Positions 9,438-17,814 of a DNA stretch of 64,000 nucleotides are shown here, piece by piece. Within the stretch, counting starts at the first letter, position 1; every line of letters starts with the position of its first letter. The stretch lies in assembly GCF_001426525.1 (NCBI RefSeq), contig NZ_LMEW01000001.1, positions 66,978 to 130,977 of the forward strand. Reading direction: 5' to 3'. The notes beneath the pieces are model-generated. The model ran no database searches. It had not been told where the DNA came from and worked only from the letters and a program-made list of their open reading frames with translations. Source of the stretch: Massilia sp. Root133. GTDB taxonomy: Bacteria; Pseudomonadota; Gammaproteobacteria; Burkholderiales; Burkholderiaceae_D. The position numbers and the translations under genes are program-made.

Positions 9438-10190
9438 ATGGCGAACATACTCGTAGTTGACGATGAAATGGGCATCCGCGAACTGCTCTCGGAAATCCTT
9501 GGCGACGAGGGACACGCGGTCCAGCTGGCGGAAAACGCGCAGCAGGCCCGCCAGGCGCGCCAGCAGGGCACCCCCGACCTGGTGCTGCTCGACATCTGGA
9601 TGCCCGATACCGACGGCGTCACCCTGCTCAAGGAGTGGCAGCGCGACGGCCTGTTGACGATGCCGGTCATCATGATGTCCGGCCACGCGACCATCGACAC
9701 CGCTGTGGAAGCGACCCGTATCGGCGCCCTGAATTTCCTGGAAAAGCCGATCGCCCTGCAAAAACTGTTGAAAGCGGTGCAGCAGGGCCTGCAGCGCGGC
9801 CAGGAAGTGGCGCGCGCGCCGGCGATCGCGCCGCGTCCGATGGCGACCGTCGCCTCCGTCTCCGCGCCCGTGCCGGAGCCGAGCGCCGTCGCGCAGCCGA
9901 TGTATGCGCCGCAACCGCAGGGCGGCTCGATGGGCGCGTCGATGGGCATGGTGCGTCCCGTCAGCAATGGCGAGGCGCACGCGCACGGCTACACGCTGTC
10001 GTTCGACCTGCCGCTGCGCGAGGCGCGCGACGCGTTCGAACGTATGTACTTCGAACACCACCTGGGCCGCGAAGGCGGCTCCATGACGCGCGTGGCCGAG
10101 AAGACGGGCCTGGAACGGACCCACCTGTACCGCAAGCTCAAGCAGCTCGGCGTCGAACCGGGCAAGCTGGGCAAGAAGAGTGCACAGTAA
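9438..10190 (+). CDS. NtrX-like response regulator lacking the AAA+ domain
   Basis: Response regulator of 250 residues. The receiver domain (about 1-120) has the acidic pair D8-D9, phosphoacceptor D52 in LLDIWMPD, conserved Ser in MMSGH and Lys in LEKP. A flexible Ala/Pro/Met-rich linker (about 125-185) follows, then a Fis-type helix-turn-helix (about 205-240, MTRVAEKTGLERTHLYRKLKQLG). The central sigma-54-contacting ATPase domain of canonical NtrX is absent: no Walker A and no GAFTGA. It therefore probably acts without sigma-54, more like ActR/PrrA. The preceding ntrY is the likely kinase. Confidence 0.85.
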   Translation: MANILVVDDEMGIRELLSEILGDEGHAVQLAENAQQARQARQQGTPDLVLLDIWMPDTDGVTLLKEWQRDGLLTMPVIMMSGHATIDTAVEATRIGALNFLEKPIALQKLLKAVQQGLQRGQEVARAPAIAPRPMATVASVSAPVPEPSAVAQPMYAPQPQGGSMGASMGMVRPVSNGEAHAHGYTLSFDLPLREARDAFERMYFEHHLGREGGSMTRVAEKTGLERTHLYRKLKQLGVEPGKLGKKSAQ

Positions 10191-10587
10191 TCCCGGCGGC
10201 CGGGACGATGCGCGCACCGTCCTGACGCTCGTCACCGGTCCGGGCGCCGCCGCGCGCGAAGCGGCCATCGCCGCCCACCTTTCCGATCTGCATGAAGACC
10301 GCCCGGCGCCCATCATGCAGGCCATCATCCTTGAAGGCCTCGCGTCCGGCATCTCCCCCCTCGACGACCTTCCTCCCGGGCAGACGCTTGCGCGGATCGC
10401 GCCCGGTTGCCTGTGCTGCACCGGCAATCTCGTTTTGCGTGTAACATTGAATCGACTGCTGCGCCAGCGACCCCGCCGTATCTTCATCGGTGTCGCGGAC
10501 AGCGGGCATCTTGATCAGTTGCGATCGTGGCTCCAGTCCGAGCCATACGATCAGCTGTTACGGCTGACTTCCGACCTGAAGGCCTGA
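10180..10587 (+). CDS. Degenerate CobW/G3E-like protein
   Basis: Small protein of 135 residues. It resembles the first half of a G3E GTPase (CobW/YjiA): first strand LTLVTGP, the metal-binding CxCC motif in APGCLCCTGNLVLRVTLNRLL, and a following strand IFIGVADSGHLDQL. The P-loop is lost (GPGAAAREAA in place of GxxGxGKT), and there is no C-terminal CobW domain. The GTG start lies inside the end of the ntrX-like gene (11-bp overlap), so it is probably co-translated. It may be a metal-binding pseudo-GTPase. Family assignment is moderate; function is unknown. Confidence 0.6.
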   Translation: MHSNPGGRDDARTVLTLVTGPGAAAREAAIAAHLSDLHEDRPAPIMQAIILEGLASGISPLDDLPPGQTLARIAPGCLCCTGNLVLRVTLNRLLRQRPRRIFIGVADSGHLDQLRSWLQSEPYDQLLRLTSDLKA

Positions 10588-10756
10588 ATCTTCCGCAGCG
10601 TGTTGATGGCATTCGTAACAAGTTGTAGAGGTTCTTGAATTCGGTTCGTCGTGGCCCCACCTCGTAGTTGAAGTGGAAAGAAAGTGGAAAGGCCAGCAAA
10701 GCGCCGTCCGCCGCCGGGCGGTCCTTGCACCCATCTGATCGAGTGAAGGAGTCATC

Positions 10757-11014
10757 ATGAACATGATCTATAACAGCGAACAGTACAGCGTTGTCGAATT
10801 TGGCGTCGATCACAATCTCGAAGCCCTGCGCTTCGGCGGCTACGAGATCGTCGACAAGTCCGGCCGGCGCGAAGCGTTCATCGGCGGCAAACTGGCGCAA
10901 GCGTTCCGGCGTGATGTCAACAACCTGATCGCGAGCGAGCCGACCATGGAGGAAATCGACGATTTCCTGGGCTCGTACGATACCCTCATGAGCCAGCCCG
11001 TCGTCCTGCACTGA
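10757..11014 (+). CDS. DUF3567 family protein
   Basis: Small protein of 85 residues, MNMIYNSEQYSVVEFG..., with the segment GGYEIVDKSGRREAFIGGKLA typical of DUF3567, a family I know only from betaproteobacteria. It has no signal peptide or membrane segment and is acidic overall. An AAGGAG Shine-Dalgarno lies 7 bp before the ATG. Function unknown. It stands alone between the ntr operon and a glutamine amidotransferase and is followed by a stem-loop at 11026-11046. Confidence 0.8.
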   Translation: MNMIYNSEQYSVVEFGVDHNLEALRFGGYEIVDKSGRREAFIGGKLAQAFRRDVNNLIASEPTMEEIDDFLGSYDTLMSQPVVLH

Positions 11015-11025
11015 GTCTCCCCCCG

Positions 11026-11046
11026 GGCCGGACAGGACGTCCGGCC
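11026..11046 (+). terminator. Stem-loop after the DUF3567 gene
   Basis: Perfect 8-bp arms GGCCGGAC and GTCCGGCC around an AGGAC loop, 11 bp after the stop. There is no T-tract, so it may be a weak terminator or an mRNA 3'-end stabiliser. Confidence 0.45.
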
Positions 11047-11166
11047 ACTGCTCTGCCGCACCTGCGTTACGCAGCCTCGTTCGGGCCGGCGACGCAGGGC
11101 ACCAACCGCATTTCCAATCCCATTTTCCTCGTACGGCTTTGCGTTCGCGCATGGTAAGCTTGACCC

Positions 11167-11934
11167 ATGTGTCAGCTACTCGCCATGAATTGCAATGTCC
11201 CGACGGACATCGTGTTTAGTTTCACCGGCTTCGCCCATCGCGGCGGACGCACGGACACGCACCACGACGGCTGGGGCATCGCGTTCTTCGAGGGATCCGG
11301 CGTGCGCCATTTCGTCGATCACCAGGCCGCCATCGCGTCGCCGATCGCGGAACTGATCAAGCATTACCCGATCAAGTCGCTGAACGTCATCGCCCACATC
11401 CGCAAGGCCACGCAAGGCCAGGTGGCGCTGGAAAACTGCCATCCGTTCGTGCGCGAGATGTGGGGCCGCTACTGGGTGTTCGCCCACAACGGCGACCTCA
11501 AGGGCTTCGAGCCCGTCCTCGACGGGCCGTACCGCCCGGTGGGCAATACCGACAGCGAGCGGGCTTTCTGCTTCCTGCTGCAGCAATTGCGCGACCGTTT
11601 CGGCGACACGCCCCCCGCCATGCCCGTGCTGCGCGCCGCCATCGCCGACCTCGTCGCCATCATTGCGCGCCACGGCACGTTCAACATGATGCTGTCCGAC
11701 GGCACGGCGCTGTTCGCGCACTGCTCGACGAAGCTGTGCTACGTCGTGCGCAAGTATCCGTTCACGGCCGCGTGCCTTGCCGACGAAGACCTGTCCGTCG
11801 ATTTTTCCCAGGTGACGACGCCGAACGACCGCGTCGCCATCATCGTCACGACGCCGCTCACGACCAACGAGACGTGGACGGAATTCGCGCCGGGTGAATT
11901 GAAGGTATTCGTGGACGGCCTGCCGCAATCCTGA
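11167..11934 (+). CDS. Class II glutamine amidotransferase (YafJ type)
   Basis: Ntn-type glutamine amidotransferase of 255 residues. The N-terminal nucleophile is Cys2 (MCQLLAMNC). HHDGWGIAF, AHIRKATQG and FAHNGDLKGF are the usual glutaminase-pocket motifs. There is no synthetase domain, so it is a stand-alone glutaminase domain like E. coli YafJ, whose acceptor is not established. The ATG must be exact because Cys2 has to be exposed by removal of Met. It is monocistronic, with 86 bp to the EAL-HDOD gene. Confidence 0.88.
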   Translation: MCQLLAMNCNVPTDIVFSFTGFAHRGGRTDTHHDGWGIAFFEGSGVRHFVDHQAAIASPIAELIKHYPIKSLNVIAHIRKATQGQVALENCHPFVREMWGRYWVFAHNGDLKGFEPVLDGPYRPVGNTDSERAFCFLLQQLRDRFGDTPPAMPVLRAAIADLVAIIARHGTFNMMLSDGTALFAHCSTKLCYVVRKYPFTAACLADEDLSVDFSQVTTPNDRVAIIVTTPLTTNETWTEFAPGELKVFVDGLPQS

Positions 11935-12021
11935 CAAAGTTTTTTACAGGAAATCATTTTCACATAGTCACCGGGCGGCGGAATGCGTTAAAGTAGCTAC
12001 GTTCCCTTGCTACAAGAGTCC

Positions 12022-13305
12022 ATGATGACCGATACCGCCGCGAGCCTGGACCACGCGAACTACCCTCTGCGCGTGCGTGACTTCTACCTGGGGCGCCAGC
12101 CGGTGCTCGACCGCAACCAGGCCCTGTACGGCTACGAGCTGCTGTTCCGCAGCGCGCGCCAGGGCGAGGCCGACGAGACCGGCCTGTCCGCGACGGCCGC
12201 CGTGATCGCCCATGCGGCGCAACTGGGCCTCGCGCGCGCGATCGGCGATGCCACCTGCTTCCTGAACGTGGACGCCGAAGTCCTCGCGAGCGACATCTTC
12301 GCCTTCCTGCCGCGCGACCGGACGATCCTCGAGATCGTGTCCGACGTCGTGCCGGACGACGGCCTGCTGGCGCGCATGCGCGCGCTCGAGGGCCACGGTT
12401 TCCGCTTCGCGCTGGACGGCGTCGACGGCGACAGCCTGCGCCTGCAACGCCTGCTGCCGCTGGCCGCCTTCGTCAAGCTGGACCTGCGCAGCGTGCCGCC
12501 AAGCGCATTGCCGAACCTCGTGCGCCGCCTGCACGGCATGGAAAAGACGGTGGTCGCGGAAAAGGTCGAGACGCGCGACACCTACCAGGCCGCGATGAAC
12601 CTCGGCTTCGACTACTTCCAGGGCTATTATTTCGCGCGTCCGTCCGTGCTGGGCGGCCGCAAGCTGTCGCCGTCGCAGCTGGCCGTCGTCGACCTGATGA
12701 ACCTCGTGATGTCGGACGCGGACAATGCCGACATCGAAAAGGCCGTCAAGCGCGACGTGACGCTCGCGCTGAACCTGCTGCGCCTCGTGAACACGCCGGC
12801 CGTGGGCGCGACGCAGCGCATCGATTCCGTCAGCCAGGCCCTGCTCGTGCTGGGCCGGCGCCAGCTGCAGCGCTGGCTGCAGATCATGTTGTATGCGGAG
12901 CCGGCCACGCGCGGCCACAACCAGACGCCGTTGCTGATGCTGGCCACGACGCGCGGCCGCCTGATGGAGCTGCTGGCCCAGCGCCTGCGCCCCGGCCAGC
13001 GCGCCGTCGCGGACATCGCGTTCACGGTCGGCATCATGTCGCTGATGAACGTCCTGTTCGGCATCCCGATGACCGACATCGTCGAACAAATCCCCGTCAG
13101 CGACGAAGTGCGGCAAGCCCTCGTGGGCCGCGCCGGCTTCTTCGGCGAGCTGCTCAAGCTCGCCGAGAGCATCGAGCAGGCCGACGAGAACACGGAACTC
13201 GTGCTGCCCACCTTGAAGGAGCTGCAGATCTCGGGCGACGACATGATCGAGCTGGAGATGTCGGCATTCCAGTGGAGTGATTCCGTGGTTCGTTACGCCA
13301 TCTGA
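12022..13305 (+). CDS. EAL-HDOD domain signalling protein
   Basis: Cytoplasmic protein of 427 residues of the YuxH type: an N-terminal EAL-like domain (about 15-205) fused to an HDOD domain (about 215-410). The EAL signature is replaced by ELLFR, and the metal-binding DDFG by ALDGVDG, so c-di-GMP hydrolysis is unlikely and ligand binding or a scaffold role more likely. The HDOD part (SPSQLAVVDLMNLV, DVTLALNLLRLVN) resembles non-hydrolytic HD regulators. The start was set at the first ATG of a MetMet pair; a TTG 15 bp upstream is an alternative. A TAAAGT box lies about 30 bp upstream. Confidence 0.85.
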   Translation: MMTDTAASLDHANYPLRVRDFYLGRQPVLDRNQALYGYELLFRSARQGEADETGLSATAAVIAHAAQLGLARAIGDATCFLNVDAEVLASDIFAFLPRDRTILEIVSDVVPDDGLLARMRALEGHGFRFALDGVDGDSLRLQRLLPLAAFVKLDLRSVPPSALPNLVRRLHGMEKTVVAEKVETRDTYQAAMNLGFDYFQGYYFARPSVLGGRKLSPSQLAVVDLMNLVMSDADNADIEKAVKRDVTLALNLLRLVNTPAVGATQRIDSVSQALLVLGRRQLQRWLQIMLYAEPATRGHNQTPLLMLATTRGRLMELLAQRLRPGQRAVADIAFTVGIMSLMNVLFGIPMTDIVEQIPVSDEVRQALVGRAGFFGELLKLAESIEQADENTELVLPTLKELQISGDDMIELEMSAFQWSDSVVRYAI

Positions 13306-13311
13306 ACCGGC

Positions 13312-13731
13312 TTAATGCAGCCGCACCGTCGCCGCCGCGGCCTCAGCGTGGATGGGCATGGCGGCATCGTCGAACGACGGTGGGCCGAAGCGCCCGCGCG
13401 CGTCGCGGCTGAACCCATAGTTCTCGCTCGGGATGCCGATCAGGTTGCGGTCCAGCTCTCCGTTCGCGTTCTCGTCCTGGTAGGCCAGCACGGCCCACGT
13501 CCCCGGCGGCACACCCTTGATCGTCACGACCGTCTCGCCGTCGCGCGCGGGCACGCTGCCCGTGTACGCGCACTGCTTGAGGAAGCGCTCGCGGTCGCAC
13601 ACGGCCACGTTGACGTTGCCCTTGCCGCCGACCGTGTCGGTGACGTGGACGGCTATCGTCGCGGCGCCGGCGATCGTGGGCAGGGAGAAGAGCAGGGCGA
13701 AGTTAAGAAAAATCGTGAAACGAAACGTCAT
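13312..13731 (-). CDS. DUF2141 family exported protein
   Basis: Secreted or periplasmic protein of 139 residues with a signal peptide (cleavage after AGA, near residue 23). It has a single beta-sandwich DUF2141 domain: VAVCDRERFL, GVPPGTWAVLAYQDENANGELD, and GIPSENYGFSRDARGRFGPPSFDDA. DUF2141 genes are often found beside carotenoid genes; here it is divergent from crtZ with 55 bp between the starts. Function unknown; a link to carotenoid placement in the envelope is inference. Its 3' end is 6 bp from the EAL-HDOD stop, in convergent orientation. Confidence 0.82.
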   Translation of the reverse strand: MTFRFTIFLNFALLFSLPTIAGAATIAVHVTDTVGGKGNVNVAVCDRERFLKQCAYTGSVPARDGETVVTIKGVPPGTWAVLAYQDENANGELDRNLIGIPSENYGFSRDARGRFGPPSFDDAAMPIHAEAAAATVRLH

Positions 13732-13786
13732 GAGGACCTCATGGGAAGTATGTTAGGCTCGGCGCATCTTCAATGAGGTGCGCGCC

Positions 13787-14293
13787 ATGCTGTGGAATAC
13801 CGTCATCGTCGTACTGACCGTCATCGCGATGGAAGTGTTTGCTATCGTCGCCCACAAGTACGTGATGCACGGCTTCGGCTGGGGATGGCACCGCTCGCAC
13901 CACGAACCCCGCACGGGGTGGTTCGAGAAGAACGACCTGTACGCCGTCGTGTTCGCGGGTGTCGCCATCGCGCTCATCCATGCGGGCACGCAAGGAAGGC
14001 ATCCGCTCGAATGGATCGGCGCCGGCATGACGGCCTACGGTGCGCTGTACTTCATCGCGCACGACGGCCTCGTGCACCAGCGCTGGCCTTTCCGGTACGT
14101 GCCGCGCCAGGGCTATCTGAAGCGGCTCTATCAGGCGCACCGGATGCATCACGCGGTGGCGGGCAAGGAGGGCGCCGTGTCGTTCGGCTTCCTGTACGCG
14201 CCGCCCATTGCCGCCCTCAAGCGCCAACTGCATGCGTTGCACGGTGGCGCGCCGCGTGCCAGAGTCCAGTCGGACGAGCACCCGGCTTCCTGA
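13787..14293 (+). CDS. crtZ: Beta-carotene 3-hydroxylase
   Basis: Membrane di-iron hydroxylase converting beta-carotene to zeaxanthin. The 168-residue product shows all four histidine clusters: HKYVMH, HRSHH, HDGLVH and HRMHH, within hydrophobic helices. ATG at 13787 was chosen over GTG at 13778 because AGG and GAGGTG lie just upstream. The orientation is opposite to crtEXYIB, exactly as in Pantoea-type clusters. The last 77 bp overlap the 3' end of crtB on the other strand, so mature transcripts of the two genes would be complementary there. The C-terminal 20 residues lie beyond the conserved core. Confidence 0.93.
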   Translation: MLWNTVIVVLTVIAMEVFAIVAHKYVMHGFGWGWHRSHHEPRTGWFEKNDLYAVVFAGVAIALIHAGTQGRHPLEWIGAGMTAYGALYFIAHDGLVHQRWPFRYVPRQGYLKRLYQAHRMHHAVAGKEGAVSFGFLYAPPIAALKRQLHALHGGAPRARVQSDEHPAS

Positions 14294-15164
14294 ACCGCGA
14301 CGCGAGCGCGTCGACCCCGCCCAGCGCCAGCAGGCGCAGTTTCGTCGCGCGCGACGTGCCCGCGCGCGTGTCCCAGGCGCGCGCGCCGCGCCGCTTCACT
14401 TCGATGCCGATCTCGCGATACACCCGGCGCGCCGTCGCGATGGCCCAGGCCGACCGCAGCGGCAGCGCGGCGACGCCGTCCATGGCCGAATCGTAGTAGG
14501 GCTCCGCATGGTCGACGAGGCGCGCGGCCACGCGCGCGAGCGCCGCGCGGTGCCGCTCGTGCGCGACGTCGGCGGTGGGGATGCCGGCCTCGCGCAGCCA
14601 CCCGGCGGGCACGTAGACGCGGCCGACGCGCGCATCCTCGACGATGTCGCGCGCGATGTTCGTCAGCTGGAACGCGAGGCCGAGGTCGCACGCGCGGTCC
14701 AGTACCGCCGCGTCGCGCGCACCCATGATCGAGGCCATCATCAGCCCGACGACGCCGGCCACGTGGTAGCAATAGCGCAGGGTGTCGTCGATCGTCTCGT
14801 AGCGCGCATCGGCCGCATCCATCGCGAAGCCGGCCAGGTGGTCGAACGCGTGGTGCGGCGAGATCGCGTGGCGCAGCGCGACGTCCTGGAACGCCGCGAA
14901 TGCCGGGGCGGATTGCGGTTCGCCCGCGTAGGCGCTGAGCGTCTGGTTGCGCAGGCGCTCGACCTGGGCCGCGGCGTCGGCCGGCGCAGTCGTGTTGTGG
15001 CCCAGCGCCTGGCCGTCGACGACGTCGTCGCAATGGCGGCACCACGCGTACAGCATCAGCACGCTGCGGCGGGTGTCCCTGTCGAACAGTTTCGCGGCCG
15101 CCGCGAAGCTCTTCGAGCCGACGCGGATGGTCTCCGTCGCGTGATCCAATAACGCTTCGCTCAT
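14217..15164 (-). CDS. crtB: Phytoene synthase
   Basis: Condenses two geranylgeranyl diphosphates to 15-cis-phytoene. The product has 315 residues; Asp-rich Mg-binding motifs are CDDVVD and DIVEDARVGRVYVP, with YCYHVAGVVGLMM between them. The start ATG overlaps the crtI stop (ATGA). It is the last gene of the crtEXYIB operon. Its 3' end overlaps crtZ by 77 bp, and the C-terminal tail (after about residue 285) is Arg-rich and unlikely to be catalytic. Confidence 0.94.
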   Translation of the reverse strand: MSEALLDHATETIRVGSKSFAAAAKLFDRDTRRSVLMLYAWCRHCDDVVDGQALGHNTTAPADAAAQVERLRNQTLSAYAGEPQSAPAFAAFQDVALRHAISPHHAFDHLAGFAMDAADARYETIDDTLRYCYHVAGVVGLMMASIMGARDAAVLDRACDLGLAFQLTNIARDIVEDARVGRVYVPAGWLREAGIPTADVAHERHRAALARVAARLVDHAEPYYDSAMDGVAALPLRSAWAIATARRVYREIGIEVKRRGARAWDTRAGTSRATKLRLLALGGVDALASRFRKPGARPTGLWHAARHRATHAVGA

Positions 15165-16648
15165 GCCTGTGCCTCCAGCATCAGGCCGGCCGTCGCCTTC
15201 GCGGACCCGATCACGCCGGGCACGCCCGCACCCGGATGCGTGCCCGCGCCCACGAGGTACAGATTCGACAAATCGGCATCGCGGTTGTGCGGCCGGAACC
15301 ACGCGCTTTGCGTGAGGATCGGTTCGAGCGAGAACGCGGAGCCGAGATGGGCGTTGAGTTCGTCGCGGAAGTCGAGCGGCGTGAAGATGCGGCTCGTGAC
15401 GAGCTGGCTGCGCAGGCCCGGCATGTAGCGCTGCTCCAGATAGTCGAAGATGCGGTCGCGGTAGCGCGGTCCCTCGACCGTCCAGTCGATCGGCGCATTG
15501 CCCAGGTGCGGCACCGGTGCCAGCACGTAATGGCTGCCGCAGCCCGGCGGCGCCAGCGACGCGTCCGTGATGCAGGGCGCGTGCAGGTACAGCGAAAAGT
15601 CGTCGGCGAGGGCGTTGCCGCCGAAGATCTCCGTGATCAGCTCGCGGTAGCGCGGGCCGAAGCACACGGTGTGGTGGCGCAGCTGGTCGTGGTGGTGGTC
15701 TAGGCCGAAGTACAGCACGAACAGCGAATTCGAAAAGCGCTTTTTACGGAGCGCATCGGCCTGCGCCGCGCCGCGCGGGTGTGCGCCGAGGAGATGCGCG
15801 TACGTGTGCACGACGTCCGCATTCGATGCGACGGCATCCGCCTTGAACAGGCGGCCGTCGTCCAGCCGCACGCCGGTCACGCGCGTGCCTTGCGTCTCGA
15901 TCGCGGCGACGGGCGCATTGAGTTCGATGCGCCCGCCCAGATCCTCGAACAATTCGACGAGCCCGCGTACCAGCGCGCCGGTGCCGCCGCGCGGGAACCA
16001 TACGCCCCACTGGCGTTCCAGCGCGTGGATCAGCGTATAGATCGACGACGTGGCGAATGGATTGCCGCCCACGAGCAGCGAGTGGAACGAGAATGCTTGT
16101 CGCAGTTGTTCGTCCTGGATGAAGCGGGACACGATGCCGTACACGCTGCGCCACGCCTGCAGGCGCGCGAGCTGCGGCCCGGCCGAGATCATGTCGCGGA
16201 ACGACAGGAACGGCATCGCGCCCAGTTTCAGGTAACCCTCCGCGAACACGGCCTGCGAATAAGCGAGGAAGCGCCGGTAGCCGGCGACGTCGGCGGGGTT
16301 GCGCGCGTGGATCTGGCGGTCCAGGGCCTCCTGGTCGTTCGCGTAATCGAAATGACTGCCGTCTTCCCAGCACAGGCGGTAGAACGGAGAGACGGGCAGC
16401 AGCTCCACGTAGTCGGCCATGCGCCGGCCGGCCGCCGTGAACAGTTCTTCGAGCGCGGACGGATCCGTGATGACGGTGGGGCCCGCGTCGAACACGAAGC
16501 CTTCGTCCTCGTACACGTAGGCGCGGCCGCCCGGCTTGTCGCGCTTTTCCAGCAAGGTGGTCTGCACGCCCTGCGCCTGCAGGCGGATGGCCAGCGCCAG
16601 GCCGCCAAAGCCGGCGCCCACGACGACGGCGGTGTTCGATGCGTTCAT
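15161..16648 (-). CDS. crtI: Phytoene desaturase (phytoene to lycopene)
   Basis: FAD-dependent desaturase of 495 residues, normal for bacterial CrtI. It has the N-terminal dinucleotide fold VVVGAGFGGLALAIRL (8-23), EKRDKPGGRAY, FDAGPTVITDPSALEELF, and the C-terminal signature YLVGAGTHPGAGVPGVIGSA. A neighbouring cyclase implies that the product is lycopene after four desaturations. It is coupled on both sides by ATGA overlaps, upstream with crtY and downstream with crtB. Confidence 0.95.
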   Translation of the reverse strand: MNASNTAVVVGAGFGGLALAIRLQAQGVQTTLLEKRDKPGGRAYVYEDEGFVFDAGPTVITDPSALEELFTAAGRRMADYVELLPVSPFYRLCWEDGSHFDYANDQEALDRQIHARNPADVAGYRRFLAYSQAVFAEGYLKLGAMPFLSFRDMISAGPQLARLQAWRSVYGIVSRFIQDEQLRQAFSFHSLLVGGNPFATSSIYTLIHALERQWGVWFPRGGTGALVRGLVELFEDLGGRIELNAPVAAIETQGTRVTGVRLDDGRLFKADAVASNADVVHTYAHLLGAHPRGAAQADALRKKRFSNSLFVLYFGLDHHHDQLRHHTVCFGPRYRELITEIFGGNALADDFSLYLHAPCITDASLAPPGCGSHYVLAPVPHLGNAPIDWTVEGPRYRDRIFDYLEQRYMPGLRSQLVTSRIFTPLDFRDELNAHLGSAFSLEPILTQSAWFRPHNRDADLSNLYLVGAGTHPGAGVPGVIGSAKATAGLMLEAQA

Positions 16649-17814
16649 GCGGATGTCCCGATCTGGTGAGGGTGGATGCGGCGCGCCGCGTCCAGTGCCT
16701 GCAGCACGGGGACGGGCGGCTTGCCGGACAGGATGCGCGCCTTGTCAAACAGGGTCGTGCGGCCCGCGTAGAAGCGGGCGATCAGGGGGGCGGGCAGGCG
16801 ATAGAAGCGCTGCATCACGCGCCAGCGCGCGTCCGGGCTGCCGGCCAAAAACAGCATGCGGTTCAGCAGGCGATAAAAGCCTTGCCCGCGCCACGCGGCA
16901 CGCGCGTCGGCGCGGATCGCACCGAACAGCGCGGGGGCGTCCATGACGGACAGTCCGGCGAGACGCCGTGCCAGCCGCAGCGCATGCGGCAGCGAGTAGC
17001 CCGTCGTGAAGTGGAACAGCCCGGCGCGCAGGCCGGCGCACGGCTGGCCGTGCAGGTGGTGCCAGTAGCGCTCGACGTCGCCCGCCAGCACGATCGGCAG
17101 CGCGCCGTGTTCTTCGCGCAGGACCTGCGTGATGCGCCAGCCGCGTTGCGATGCATAGGCAGCGATGTTGGCGCGCAGGTGGTCCGCGTCGCGTGCGGCG
17201 GCGTCGACGTAGTGCGTGTCCTCGATCAGCAGCCGGTCCGGCCCGAACGGCAGCACGTAGACGAAGCGGTAGCCGCCCTGCTGCGCGACACTCGCGTCCA
17301 TGATGATGGGCGCCGCCAGCCCGTGCGGCGCCGCGAGGCGCACTTCCTGGCCGAGGAACGTCTGCCAGCCCAGCGCGAGGCCGGCATCCGGCAGCGGGCC
17401 GCGGCCGTCGATCACGGCGCGCGCGTGCAGGAACGTGCCGCCGTCCAGCTCCACGTGCGTCGGCGTCAGCGCCGCGACGCGCGCCTGCGTGCGCAGCGCG
17501 GGGCCCAGTGCGGCTTCGATGACGCGCGCGAAATCGGCCGATGCGATGCTGCAGTAGTCGCCCTCCAGCGTGCGCGCATGGTCGGGAAAGCGCACGTCGT
17601 AGCGCGGCCAGCGCTGCGTGACCAGCGGCGCGATCCAGTCCAGTTCTTCCGCATCGAGGTCGCTCGCATGGAACGACCACGTGTGGTTGCCGCCGATGTG
17701 CGCGTCCTGTTCGAGCAGCAGGATCCGCAGGTCGGGGCGGTGCGTGCGCAGGCGCCACGCGATCAGCCCGTTGGCGAGGCCGCCGCCCGCGAGGATCAGG
17801 TCGTAGGCGCTCAT
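16645..17814 (-). CDS. crtY: Lycopene beta-cyclase
   Basis: Flavoprotein of 389 residues that cyclises both ends of lycopene to beta-carotene. Visible are the N-terminal FAD site LILAGGGLANGLIAWRL, the substrate region NHTWSFH, IDGRGP, GWQTFLGQEV, and the C-terminal GLFHFTTGYSLPHALRLA and FYRLLNRMLF. The start MSAYDL was chosen because its ATG overlaps the crtX stop; the frame further upstream is crtX read out of frame. It is the third gene of the crt operon. Confidence 0.94.
   Translation of the reverse strand: MSAYDLILAGGGLANGLIAWRLRTHRPDLRILLLEQDAHIGGNHTWSFHASDLDAEELDWIAPLVTQRWPRYDVRFPDHARTLEGDYCSIASADFARVIEAALGPALRTQARVAALTPTHVELDGGTFLHARAVIDGRGPLPDAGLALGWQTFLGQEVRLAAPHGLAAPIIMDASVAQQGGYRFVYVLPFGPDRLLIEDTHYVDAAARDADHLRANIAAYASQRGWRITQVLREEHGALPIVLAGDVERYWHHLHGQPCAGLRAGLFHFTTGYSLPHALRLARRLAGLSVMDAPALFGAIRADARAAWRGQGFYRLLNRMLFLAGSPDARWRVMQRFYRLPAPLIARFYAGRTTLFDKARILSGKPPVPVLQALDAARRIHPHQIGTSA

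Noticed and set aside
13354-14496. Plus-strand frames overlapping crtZ and DUF2141 in other phases
   Set aside because: Arg-rich shadows; the histidine motifs of CrtZ fix the true frame.
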